Shown here piece by piece: positions 42,367 through 50,947 of a stretch of 54,462 bases of DNA (position 1 is the first letter of the stretch; each line of letters opens with the position of its first letter). Source of the stretch: Treponema sp. (GTDB lineage: Bacteria > Spirochaetota > Spirochaetia > Treponematales > Breznakiellaceae). The stretch lies in contig WRIB01000008.1 of NCBI GenBank assembly GCA_009782955.1, positions 1 through 54,462 of the forward strand, given 5' to 3'. Under the pieces are notes generated by a model. That model searched no databases, had not been told where the DNA came from, and saw only the letters and a program-made list of their open reading frames with translations. The translations under genes and the position numbers were made by a program.

Positions 42367-44403
42367 TCAATATACTACTTTTTTGCCATTATTAATAGGT
42401 TTTTTTATAAATCTAAGGGTAAAATCAATTGATTCTGAAAGGTGTTGATAAAAAAGACGGGAGAATTCCAGATGTTGTTTAAAAGGATCTGTTTCCTGCA
42501 GCTCTTTTTCCAGTTCTGAAATTGGAGGGAAAAGAAAACCGGCGGCTGCTTTTACAGGACTTGCAGCAATGGCGGCATTGGTTTTGTCCAGTTTTTTAAG
42601 GATTTTTTCGTTTTCCTGTATGTTATTCCTGTGCTGTACCGGAATGTTTTTTGCAACAGACACTGCTTCACCTGCTCTGTCCCGTATTTCTTCAAGACCC
42701 CGGACAAGATCGGTTAGAGCATCAGAATAACGACTGGTCCGGTTTTCTTTCTCTGAACTATGGTTAAATTGAGCATCAATACGGCTGAACAATCCCGTCA
42801 GCAGCCGGTTTATTTCTTTGCGGCGTTCGGGCAGCGAAAGAAGTTTTTCCAGAGGGGAACCTTCGCTCACTTTCGTTCGCTCGGTGGAGTATTCATGTTC
42901 GGCGGGAACAAGACCGTGTATAGCAAGCCCGTCGGAAGAAAGACTGCGGTTAGTCACATTGGCTTGTTCAATGTGGTGTTCAAACCATGCTGCATACAGT
43001 GAAAGCCGTTTGTCGGTAAGTACTTTACCTCCGCGGGCTGATGCAGCCATAAAAGGAATGCCGTTTTCAAGTGTTCTTACAGAAAGTGTTTCTATTGGTG
43101 AAAACCGTTTTGAAACAGCATGGGAGTTTTCTTCAAAAAGGGCGCCTTTGTAATGGGTACGATAGTCCGGAAAAGCCAAATCGAGACCGGCAATCCAAAC
43201 ATCGGAAGGACCCAGGAATCGTGCAAAATCCCAGGCTGTAGTTGCTACTGAACCTCCGGCACATAGTATACCTTTGGGGTCGGTACGATCTTCGATAAAG
43301 CGCCCGAGCGGGAAAAGCGACTGACAAAAAAAGACCCTCATAAAAGCAGAATTACGCAGCACTGACGGATATACAGCAGATTCCGCTATCAGCGTTGTAT
43401 TGGGCGCTTCGAGCCGGTGAAGATGAAGAGCATTCCAATATTGAGGATCGACCGACACAATAAAATCCGGTTCCACACCGTTTTTTAGAAGGCAGCGAAG
43501 GGAAGTATCAACCGCTATTGTCAGGCAGCGGCTGTGGATTTCCTTCATGTGTTTTTCTATATTGTTCAGTGATGGTCCTGCAGCGGCAAGAAATACAGGA
43601 ATGTCCGTGTGGTGCAGTATGTTTTCCAGATTTTTTACTCCGGGAAATTTCAGTACCCCTTCCATATTTGCCGCCAGGTTTTTTGTCCAGCGTTTTCCAA
43701 AACGCTGCAAGGTGGCGGCATTAATCTCGTCTTTGGAAGCCCATGTATTAATCCGCCGTTCTACATCTGTATACCAGGATTCATCTTCGGCTGTTAAACC
43801 GGTAAGCGCCCGGTTTTTTATGACAAGCGGTTTTTGTGTTTCTGCAAATGCAAGAGCGGCGTGAATGGCTGCGGGTTCGCTGCTCAATACAAACATTGCC
43901 TTTCCTGGTGAAATCAGACGTTCCAAATTCCGCGATTTTAGCGCCAAAGTAAACAAATCCTTATGCCGTTCAACAATGATCAATGAACTGTTGTGCTGTG
44001 CCAGTACTTCGGCCATGTAACCGAGTCCAAAACCCAATAAAATGATTATTCCGTTTTTATCATTAGTTTTATTTTTTTCCATGGCTTCTGTTAAAGCCGC
44101 TTCAGCCTGTCGCTGGCCTTCACGGACAGGGTCCCGCCGTGAATGGATGGATATTTCCGGGGCGGTATTGTTTTCCCTGTAAAACAGAGTAGGGTTTCCG
44201 GATGGTGTTTGTTCCAATCGCCAATGGTGTTCAAAATGGCAGCAATTACTGTTTTCGATCTGGTGTGCCAGTTCAGGATAATGGGAGCGGAGCAGGGCAA
44301 GATTGTGATTCCAAAACAATTCCGCCGGTAAACTCTGCCGGGCGAACTCTTGTTCGCTGTTTTTCTCCGGTATTGCCGGAATTTCTGAATTAGGAACGAT
44401 CAT
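42367..44403 (-). CDS. DUF115 / MptE-like (motility accessory factor-type) protein
   Basis: 678 residues, soluble. A Rossmann-like part (LLGFGLGYMAEVLAQH; IIVERHKDLFTLAL) precedes the DUF115 core (PVFLAAAGPSLNNIEKHM; VDPQYWNALHL; GGSVATTAWDFARFLG; AGLDLAF). Related Maf proteins add nonulosonic acids to flagellins; a role in flagellin or envelope glycosylation is inference. The C-terminal ~170 residues are helical. Residues around 503-515 (STERTKVSEGSPL) are encoded by an interspersed element copy. The ATG overlaps the upstream PBP stop by 4 bases. Confidence 0.83.
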   Translation of the reverse strand: MIVPNSEIPAIPEKNSEQEFARQSLPAELFWNHNLALLRSHYPELAHQIENSNCCHFEHHWRLEQTPSGNPTLFYRENNTAPEISIHSRRDPVREGQRQAEAALTEAMEKNKTNDKNGIIILLGFGLGYMAEVLAQHNSSLIIVERHKDLFTLALKSRNLERLISPGKAMFVLSSEPAAIHAALAFAETQKPLVIKNRALTGLTAEDESWYTDVERRINTWASKDEINAATLQRFGKRWTKNLAANMEGVLKFPGVKNLENILHHTDIPVFLAAAGPSLNNIEKHMKEIHSRCLTIAVDTSLRCLLKNGVEPDFIVSVDPQYWNALHLHRLEAPNTTLIAESAVYPSVLRNSAFMRVFFCQSLFPLGRFIEDRTDPKGILCAGGSVATTAWDFARFLGPSDVWIAGLDLAFPDYRTHYKGALFEENSHAVSKRFSPIETLSVRTLENGIPFMAASARGGKVLTDKRLSLYAAWFEHHIEQANVTNRSLSSDGLAIHGLVPAEHEYSTERTKVSEGSPLEKLLSLPERRKEINRLLTGLFSRIDAQFNHSSEKENRTSRYSDALTDLVRGLEEIRDRAGEAVSVAKNIPVQHRNNIQENEKILKKLDKTNAAIAASPVKAAAGFLFPPISELEKELQETDPFKQHLEFSRLFYQHLSESIDFTLRFIKKPINNGKKVVY
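42849..42887 (-). repeat. Interspersed element, copy C, inside DUF115 gene
   Basis: On the coding strand it reads CCACCGAG, a 12-13 base centre containing direct repeats of GAGCGAA, then AGCGAAGGTTCCCCTCTGG. It lacks the strong central palindrome of copies A and B and is 10 bases shorter, yet the end block is identical to copy A over 17 bases. Confidence 0.65.
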
Positions 44404-46268
44404 TCCAGTTCAAGGATTATTGTCATTCCGGGTCTGAAAGGGGTTCCCGGAACAGGATTTTGACGTATTACCCAGCCTTCGCCGCGAATGTCCAGAATCA
44501 GATCATCCCGCAAGAGCAGGGGAGCAAGGCTCCGTTTGGCCCTGCCGCTAAAGTCTGGTACGGTATTTCCTATGGTAAGTGCCTCTTCTACGGGGATTGT
44601 AATTTCTCCGGGATGGGTTACCTGTGGGTTCCTTCCGCGGGGTATTCCCAGGTAATCTATCAGGGCTTCTGCAGTTTCCCGTATAGCCGGAGCAGCTGTC
44701 CGGCTTCCAAAATAGTAGTTTCCCATGGGTTTTATCATCACCATATAAAGAATTAGAGACGGGTTTTCTGCAGGAAGCAAAGCAATGCAGCTGGCAATAT
44801 AATCGGTTGCGGAATATGTTCTTGTTCTTGGATCGTACATCTGGGCAGTGCCGGTTTTTACACCAATTGCAATGTCTCTTACCCTGGCAAAACGGCCTAT
44901 TCCCAAATCTTCAGTTCCGGCTTCCATATAACGCCGCATCTTCCGTGCTGTTTCTTCGCTCAATATTCGCCGTGGTTCTGCCGCACGGAATTCCCGAATG
45001 GTTTTACCATCATCGGACACGATACGGGACACGGTTCTGGGATGGATTAATACCCCGTCATTGGCTATGGCTGTTGTTGCCTTGAGCATCTGAAGTGCTG
45101 AAACGCTTATTTCCTGACCCATTGCAATAGTCGGCTTGGAACGTTCTGACCATTGGTTTATCGGACGGAAAAGTCCGGGTGTTTCTCCGGGTGCGCCGGC
45201 GCCGGTTCTGCTGCCAAAGCCATAGTCTTCCAGAGCTGCAGCAAAAGCAGTTGTGCCCATGCGTTCGGAGGCATAAGCCGCTCCGGCGTTACAGGAAAAA
45301 ACAATGATGTCTTCAGCATTAACATTGCCGTGGATACCCATACATTTAATGGTAATCCTGTCTCCCCTGGTATATTCTCCGTTACAGATAAAATGTGTGT
45401 CCGGCTCTATTGCATTGGAATCCATCAAAGCGGCTATTGAAAACACCTTAAAAGTTGATCCCGGTTCATAAGCCCAAATGGCAGTTCTGTCCATCCGGGC
45501 AATTTCGGTCGATGCAGAAATATTGTTTGGATCAAAACCCGGCAGGATTGCCGAGCCCAGAATGTCTCCGTTCCGGGGATCCATGGCCAATAACATTACC
45601 GCTTCCGCCTTGTTTTGTTCCATTGAACGGGCGGCAATATCTTCCAGTATATACTGAATATTGGTATCAATTGTCAGAACAATTTGATTTCCGTTTCTTC
45701 CGTCTCTCGGGGCCAGTTCCGAATCAAATGAATATTCAATGCCGGCAAGGCCTTCATTGTTGCTGCCGGTAAAACCTATTATCTGGGCTGCAAGATTTTT
45801 TTCCGGATAGATCCTGCCCAATACCGGTTCAATGCTGATTCCCGCCAATTTCCCCTGGCTGCGGAGACTTTGAATGCGTTGTATTACCGATTGATCGGCC
45901 TGTTTTTTCAGGTAAAGAAAATCGCTTGACGATCCTTCTATTATTCTTCTGATTTCCCCCGCCGAGATTTCCAAAAGAGGCGAAAGGTCTGCTGCAAGTT
46001 CTTCGATGTTTTTAATATCAGGCCGCCAGACACTGATATTTCCCATTCTTGTCTGCAAAGCAAGGATTCGTCCGTTTCTGTCCAAAATGGCGCCTCGTTC
46101 CAATGTTTCTTTGGGAGCTGCAAAAATAGTAGCTCCCGGCGGATTCAACATTGCTACAAAGTACCGGAGCAAAACATAAAACGCCACTCCTCCCAAAATA
46201 AGGACAATAACAAGAAATCGCCGTTTTATCTGCTTTTGATCTGTTTTGATCATTGTACTGTGATTCAT
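44400..46268 (-). CDS. Class B penicillin-binding protein (transpeptidase) with PASTA domain
   Basis: 622 residues. One N-terminal membrane segment (~18-40) is followed by a dimerisation region (RGAILDRNGRILA) and the transpeptidase domain with Ser271 (STFK), SCN at 325-327 and KTG at 471-473. A PASTA domain ends the protein (~550-622). It cross-links peptidoglycan; FtsI (division) or an SpoVD-like role fits the PASTA domain, with elongation less likely. It overlaps lepB by 4 bases. No ribosome-binding site is visible, which suggests coupling to lepB. Confidence 0.93.
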   Translation of the reverse strand: MNHSTMIKTDQKQIKRRFLVIVLILGGVAFYVLLRYFVAMLNPPGATIFAAPKETLERGAILDRNGRILALQTRMGNISVWRPDIKNIEELAADLSPLLEISAGEIRRIIEGSSSDFLYLKKQADQSVIQRIQSLRSQGKLAGISIEPVLGRIYPEKNLAAQIIGFTGSNNEGLAGIEYSFDSELAPRDGRNGNQIVLTIDTNIQYILEDIAARSMEQNKAEAVMLLAMDPRNGDILGSAILPGFDPNNISASTEIARMDRTAIWAYEPGSTFKVFSIAALMDSNAIEPDTHFICNGEYTRGDRITIKCMGIHGNVNAEDIIVFSCNAGAAYASERMGTTAFAAALEDYGFGSRTGAGAPGETPGLFRPINQWSERSKPTIAMGQEISVSALQMLKATTAIANDGVLIHPRTVSRIVSDDGKTIREFRAAEPRRILSEETARKMRRYMEAGTEDLGIGRFARVRDIAIGVKTGTAQMYDPRTRTYSATDYIASCIALLPAENPSLILYMVMIKPMGNYYFGSRTAAPAIRETAEALIDYLGIPRGRNPQVTHPGEITIPVEEALTIGNTVPDFSGRAKRSLAPLLLRDDLILDIRGEGWVIRQNPVPGTPFRPGMTIILELE

Positions 46269-46705
46269 TTGTGGGCTACTACTTTTCCTAAAATATGATC
46301 CAATGGAACAAGGCCGTAAGACCTCGAATCAAACGATTCCAGGTCATTGTCCCCTCGTACAAAAAATGCCCCGTCTTCATTAACCGATTGACATCGTTTA
46401 ACCGCCCTTTCTCCCAGGGGGGTATAGAACACCAGAATGTCTCCGGGCCGGGGATTAGACCAGTGGAAAAGATAAAAACCCAGGCCGGGAACGCGAAAAC
46501 CAAAGGCGGCTTTGTTTACTACTAACAGCGAACCGGGTTTAAGGGTTGGAAGCATAGACCTCCCCTGGGTAATCATCAGGTCGATAAACAGTAATTTTAT
46601 GACCAAGGCAAGGACCAAAGCCAGTATTACAGCCCGGAATACTCCGTTCTGCCTGATAACGCGGTCAGGTTTCTGTACCCTGTCCTTTTTGCTTTTCACT
46701 TCCAT
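46265..46705 (-). CDS. lepB: Signal peptidase I
   Basis: 146 residues, shorter than the E. coli enzyme and like the compact Gram-positive type. One membrane segment (~22-44) precedes the catalytic Ser50 (QGRSMLPTL) and general-base Lys103 (ERAVKRC); GDN follows at ~118-120. It removes signal peptides from exported proteins on the outer face of the membrane. The ATG lies 8 bases after a -10 box and has no ribosome-binding site. Confidence 0.92.
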   Translation of the reverse strand: MEVKSKKDRVQKPDRVIRQNGVFRAVILALVLALVIKLLFIDLMITQGRSMLPTLKPGSLLVVNKAAFGFRVPGLGFYLFHWSNPRPGDILVFYTPLGERAVKRCQSVNEDGAFFVRGDNDLESFDSRSYGLVPLDHILGKVVAHK

Positions 46706-46713
46706 TTATCGGA

Positions 46714-46742
46714 AGTATAATGATTAGCCTTGATTATGTCGA
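46714..46742 (-). promoter_or_regulatory. Promoter of the lepB-PBP-DUF115 operon
   Basis: On the minus strand TCGACA (46742-46737), a 17-base spacer and TATACT (46719-46714) lie 8 bases before the lepB ATG, predicting a leaderless or nearly leaderless message. Confidence 0.65.
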
Positions 46743-46754
46743 TAAAAGCCTATA

Positions 46755-48092
46755 ATGAAGGATATTATCGCAGCTCAGCACATTCAACGCCGGTCTAAAC
46801 CGTCTCTTTTGCCTGCAATTCACGAACACAAATTATCACAGTATACTGTTCCGATAATGCAGAATAATTCATTCATTGCTGATCAGCATCTTCCAAAACG
46901 CAGAAAAAAACGGCTTCTTGAAAAAATCCGTGGCGGAATAGCCAGAGGTGAACCTGCGCCTGACCACTTTAAAGTGGACAGACTTGGTGGAATATTCCGG
47001 ACTTTAGAAAAATATATCAAAACGTCTGTCTACAGCAAAAAAAAGATAAAAAAAGATAAATCTGGTTTTTCGGAGGGAAACCTTCGTTCTCGTTTATTTG
47101 GCCGGCGGAGTATACCGGCCAAAGATCAAACGCCGCTTGAAGATCATCCCGGTTTTCTTGCAACTGCCGGCGATTTTTTTGCCCGTCTTCCCGGAAAAAT
47201 GTTCCTGTGTGGTTTTCTTTGCCTGGCAGCAGGATGTTTTGCCCTGATGTTGGATTATATTCCCGAACCTGAACCCCCGGAAGACAGGACAATTCGGGAA
47301 CAAAGTCCAAGACCCGAAGCTTTTTTCGGCAGTGAAGGCGATGAAATTCCCCTTGATTTAACAGAAAATTTTGCCTGGCAAAACTATACAGTCCGTTCCG
47401 GCGATTCGGTAGAAGCCATATCACGGCGTTTTGGTCTTTCTCTGGATGCGGTAATTGCTTCCAATGATCTTCGCAATGTCCGGCAGCTTAAGGCCGGACA
47501 AAAAATCCGTATTCCCAACATGGATGGTATTCCCTATAAAGTAAAAACCGGGGACAGTTATTCCAAAATAGCCCAGTCGTTTGGTGTACCGCTGGAAGCG
47601 GTACTAGATGCCAATGATATACAAAACGATTCTATAACCATTGACACTGTGCTGTTTATTCCCGGCGCCAGAATGGACAAAAATGCCCTCCGGCAGGCTT
47701 TAGGGGAACTTTTTATCTGGCCCATTTCAGGCAGACGCAGTTCGGGATTTGGCTGGCGTAACGATCCCTTTACCGGAGTCAGGAGTTTCCATGCCGGATT
47801 GGATATTGTAGGTCCTGTAGGTTTATCGGTAAAGGTTACAGCAGATGGAAGAGTAACCGCTACAGGGTATAATGCCACATTCGGGAATTTTATAATTGTT
47901 AAACATACGGATGAGTATGAGACCATGTATGCTCATTTAAGTAAAATGTTTGTTAAAAACGGAACCTATGTAAATCAGGGGGCGATTATCGGCCAGGTAG
48001 GCAATACCGGCCGCAGTACCGGATCGCATCTTCACTTTGCGGTATACAAAAACAAACGGGCCATAAACCCTCTTGAAGTACTAAATAAATGA
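46755..48092 (+). CDS. Membrane-anchored LysM / M23 peptidoglycan endopeptidase
   Basis: 445 residues. A basic cytoplasmic N terminus (~1-150) leads to one membrane segment (~155-172), two LysM domains (YTVRSGDSVEAISRRFG; YKVKTGDSYSKIAQSFG) and an M23 domain with His346, Asp350 and the His425-x-His427 metal ligands (HAGLD, HLH). It binds and cleaves peptidoglycan in the periplasm. A TATAAT overlaps the chosen ATG at 46751-46756; if it is the promoter, translation would begin further in, e.g. ATG 46857. The cytoplasmic part holds element copy B and a possible degenerate copy. Confidence 0.92.
   Translation: MKDIIAAQHIQRRSKPSLLPAIHEHKLSQYTVPIMQNNSFIADQHLPKRRKKRLLEKIRGGIARGEPAPDHFKVDRLGGIFRTLEKYIKTSVYSKKKIKKDKSGFSEGNLRSRLFGRRSIPAKDQTPLEDHPGFLATAGDFFARLPGKMFLCGFLCLAAGCFALMLDYIPEPEPPEDRTIREQSPRPEAFFGSEGDEIPLDLTENFAWQNYTVRSGDSVEAISRRFGLSLDAVIASNDLRNVRQLKAGQKIRIPNMDGIPYKVKTGDSYSKIAQSFGVPLEAVLDANDIQNDSITIDTVLFIPGARMDKNALRQALGELFIWPISGRRSSGFGWRNDPFTGVRSFHAGLDIVGPVGLSVKVTADGRVTATGYNATFGNFIIVKHTDEYETMYAHLSKMFVKNGTYVNQGAIIGQVGNTGRSTGSHLHFAVYKNKRAINPLEVLNK
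46942..46990 (-). repeat. Interspersed palindromic element, copy B, inside M23 gene
   Basis: Read on the minus strand it begins CCACCAAG, has a 14-bp perfect centre (CCACTTTAAAGTGG at 46964-46977) and ends GGCGCAGGTTCACCTCTGG. It is inverted relative to its host gene, where it encodes ARGEPAPDHFKVDRLGG. It has the same length as copy A, with the palindrome at the same place. Confidence 0.7.
47097..47123. repeat. Perfect 9-bp inverted repeat inside M23 gene
   Basis: TTTGGCCGG and CCGGCCAAA flank a 9-base loop. It lies in the variable cytoplasmic region beside a stretch (47070-47113) that resembles a decayed copy of the interspersed element. Confidence 0.6.
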
Positions 48093-48209
48093 TGATAAAC
48101 TTGTGTTTGTTGGAAGAACCTTGAGGCTTCTGGTTTCGAGTGTAAAGAAATTGTTTTTGTTAAGGAAGCTGCTGTTGCAGCAATTTTATAGCCAGAAGGC
48201 GGCATATGC

Positions 48210-48335
48210 ATGCGTAAACTTGTATTGATTTTGATAGCTTTCTTTGCAGTGGTAACTTTTATCCGGGCTTTTGCCACTACGGAGGACATTGCGGTTCCCG
48301 TAACGGTTGAATATATCGAAGCTATAGATGGGTAA
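48210..48335 (+). CDS. Small exported or membrane peptide, 41 codons
   Basis: MRKLVLILIAFFAVVTFIRAF forms a signal peptide or membrane anchor, followed by ATTEDIAVPVTVEYIEAIDG and TAA. AAGGCGG lies about 9 bases upstream. It is in the same frame as the next ORF, separated by one stop codon and two sense codons, so the two might be one broken gene. No family recognised. Confidence 0.55.
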   Translation: MRKLVLILIAFFAVVTFIRAFATTEDIAVPVTVEYIEAIDG

Positions 48336-48341
48336 GGCCAA

Positions 48342-48581
48342 TTGATTATCGAACAAAATGGACAGAACGTTCCTGCTGAACTTTCTGTCCCTGTCATTAC
48401 TAATCAACATCTTTCTTTTGAAACCCTTTTAGAGGGTATATGTGAACGTCTTCAGGATACCAGGCAGCAAGGCTCGCTGAAACGAATACAAAAAATGGAA
48501 GAAACCCTGGATGAACTGGAAAAAGAATTGGATGAAGTTGACGAATTGTTATCCATCCAGACAGGCCATAACTCGGGGTGA
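48342..48581 (+). CDS. Small acidic coiled-coil protein
   Basis: 79 residues from a TTG at 48342 (AAGG five bases upstream). The second half is a charged coiled coil (LKRIQKMEETLDELEKELDEVDELL). There is no in-frame ATG before residue ~50, so the start is uncertain. It overlaps the next gene by 4 bases (GTGA). Function unknown. Confidence 0.6.
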   Translation: MIIEQNGQNVPAELSVPVITNQHLSFETLLEGICERLQDTRQQGSLKRIQKMEETLDELEKELDEVDELLSIQTGHNSG

Positions 48582-50947
48582 GCATGAAGCTCCATAAATT
48601 ATTATTTATTTTTTTAAGCCACTGTTTATTATTTTTATTGTTAGCTGTTCATTGCAATGCAAATATTCGTTTTTCCGGGCTGGATTTAGCGGAAGACAAC
48701 CGGCTGTTGTTTTCCGCTATTTCAAGCGGCGGAGGCAGTGTTAATCAAAGTGCGCTCTTTGTTGCAGCGCTTCCAAATCGTTCCTTTTCCATGCTCAGTA
48801 CCTTTCCGGAAAAAATGGAATTGATTGACGGAGGAAGAACAATAATTGTTCACAATACCTTTGGTTCACAACAGCTTCCCGTATCCGGCGGTCTGCCCCG
48901 TTCTTTTCCGGGTTTTTCTGCATTTACAGGTACTCCCGGACTCAGGGTAGAAAGCACAAGCGCTTCTCCCAACGGCCGCTGGCTTCTCTATGTTGAACCG
49001 GAAACCCATAGCAGAGGAACCCTGATGCTTCTGGACGGTGTTTCGGGGCGGAAGATTCGTGTTTCTGTTGATGTTGAAAGACCAGCCCGTTATTTTCCCG
49101 CCATTTGGGGAGCTGATTCCCGGGGTTTTCTCTATGCAAAAGAAGGGCGTCTTTATTTTTATTCGGTTGTTACCGATGCTCCTCCTCCCGATGAGCGGTA
49201 CCGTATTATTGGTGAAGGTGCAATTCCTTCACTGTACTGGGACAAGGGAGAAGTTTTTTATTATCTCCGTTCCTCCACCGTATACCGGGTCCGGAGCAGT
49301 GAACTTTTTGCCCGTACGCTTTATTCAGGTTTTCTTGATCTGGGAGAAGTAGCGGGAAAAATCCCTTTTAATTTTGATCCGAATTTTGATCGTTACTGGA
49401 TTTCTCCCGACGGACTTTCCTTAATCCTGTGTAAAGGGGGCAGGAACCTTTTCTATTATCCACTTGGAATACAATCGGATACCGAGACGGATTTTGCTTC
49501 TCTTCCCTATATTATGGCTCCGCGTTCGGGTTCCAGAATTAATGTTATATGGTCTTCTGATGGAATTGCAACAGTACTGATTGGATCTGCATCAGGGACA
49601 CGCAATAATAGCGCTGTAACCGGCTATACTGCAGCTTACCGGCTTTTTTCACGAAGCAGTAATGCTGCGAACAGGACTTTTCAAACCATGGAAACTCCTC
49701 CTGCTTTTGAAGCTGCTCTTTCTCCCGACGGGAGCCGCATTGTCTTTTGGACAGGAGAAGGATTGTTCCTCTACGATTACCGAAACTGGAAATTACTGTC
49801 AAAACCTGTTTCGCAGCCGGTTTATTCCTGCCTGTGGGTAAAAAACGATGAACTCATTATCGGCGGAGGGGAACGAATTGAAAGTATTCGTTTGTCGGGA
49901 AATGCTATAGCAGAGCGAAAATTAATATGTCTTTCCGCAGCCTCGCGTTATGGGTTTGAAGCTGAAATAACACAATCTTCATCAAGGCGTATTTTGGCCT
50001 TTTCCGAAAACAACTGGTATGTTACCGACGGAGAGAGTCCCTGGACAGCAGTCAGAAACCCTTTGTTAAAAGATACAACGCTTGTTTCCGGCCGGTTTCG
50101 TGTATATCTGGAAGATCGCTCCGGTTTTTTTGAAAATGTTCCCATGGTTCGGAATGTTGCATCGGTTGGAACTTTTTCTTTATTTGACAGCGAAATAAAG
50201 CCGGTAAACCGCAATTCTGGAATGCCGGGGGTAAATGGAGTTCCAAAAGTAAATCCCAGCATAATTCATATTTCCGGAGATACGTATGTTTTTAATCATG
50301 GTGTAAGGGCAGTACGGCAAATAGCCCTGTGCTTTGATATTTACGATGATTCATCCGGATTAAGCATGGTTTTGGATGCGCTTGGCCGTTTTGGAATCAG
50401 GGCAACGTTCTTTGTTAATGGTGAGTTTATCCGCCGCCATCCGCAGGCAGCAAAAGACCTTGCCCTTTCGGGACATGAAATTGCTTCCATGTTCTATGCA
50501 CCCATGGATCTTTCCAATGCGCGTTACCGCATTGACAGAACCTTTATTGAACGGGGACTGGCTCGTAACGAGGATGAATATTATAAAACTACCGGCAAGG
50601 AACTTGCATTACTCTGGCATCCTCCTTTTTATGCCCTGTCCAAAGAAATTGCAGATGCTTCTGCTGCCGTGGGATACCGTACCATTGGCCGTGATGTAGA
50701 CAGCCGGGACTGGATCTCTTCCATAGATGCAAGGCGGCTGGGAATCGATCAGCTTTCCGCAGCAGATATAATCGACAATGTCGTGGATGCTGTACAGGGA
50801 GGATCGATCATCCCAATACGGCTTGGACTCCTGGAAGGGGGCAGGGCTGATTATCTTTATAACAGCCTGGAAGTATTGCTTGATGCTCTTCTTCAGGAAG
50901 GCTACGAGATTGTAAGTGTATCATCATTGCTCGGCAGGAACCGCTAA
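48578..50947 (+). CDS. Exported beta-propeller protein with degenerate polysaccharide-deacetylase domain
   Basis: 789 residues from the GTG at 48578; ATG 48584 gives a cleaner signal peptide (KLLFIFLSHCLLFLLLAV). Residues ~30-540 are TolB/WD40-like (SPNGRWLLYV; SPDGLSLILC; SPDGSRIVFW). Residues ~570-789 match the NodB fold (IALCFDIYDD; IRATFFVNGEFIRRHP; GHEIASM; LWHPPF). The metal-binding HxxxxH motif after GHEI is replaced (Met and Pro at the His positions), and motif 3 has His-Pro-Pro for Arg-Pro-Pro, so classical zinc-dependent deacetylation is doubtful. It may be a wall-binding protein. Confidence 0.83.
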   Translation: MSMKLHKLLFIFLSHCLLFLLLAVHCNANIRFSGLDLAEDNRLLFSAISSGGGSVNQSALFVAALPNRSFSMLSTFPEKMELIDGGRTIIVHNTFGSQQLPVSGGLPRSFPGFSAFTGTPGLRVESTSASPNGRWLLYVEPETHSRGTLMLLDGVSGRKIRVSVDVERPARYFPAIWGADSRGFLYAKEGRLYFYSVVTDAPPPDERYRIIGEGAIPSLYWDKGEVFYYLRSSTVYRVRSSELFARTLYSGFLDLGEVAGKIPFNFDPNFDRYWISPDGLSLILCKGGRNLFYYPLGIQSDTETDFASLPYIMAPRSGSRINVIWSSDGIATVLIGSASGTRNNSAVTGYTAAYRLFSRSSNAANRTFQTMETPPAFEAALSPDGSRIVFWTGEGLFLYDYRNWKLLSKPVSQPVYSCLWVKNDELIIGGGERIESIRLSGNAIAERKLICLSAASRYGFEAEITQSSSRRILAFSENNWYVTDGESPWTAVRNPLLKDTTLVSGRFRVYLEDRSGFFENVPMVRNVASVGTFSLFDSEIKPVNRNSGMPGVNGVPKVNPSIIHISGDTYVFNHGVRAVRQIALCFDIYDDSSGLSMVLDALGRFGIRATFFVNGEFIRRHPQAAKDLALSGHEIASMFYAPMDLSNARYRIDRTFIERGLARNEDEYYKTTGKELALLWHPPFYALSKEIADASAAVGYRTIGRDVDSRDWISSIDARRLGIDQLSAADIIDNVVDAVQGGSIIPIRLGLLEGGRADYLYNSLEVLLDALLQEGYEIVSVSSLLGRNR

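Noticed and set aside
48093..48209. Gene remnant after the M23 gene
   Set aside because: One frame gives EASGFECKEIVFVKEAAVAAIL, which looks coding, but it has no start codon and would need a frameshift; too weak to list as a gene.
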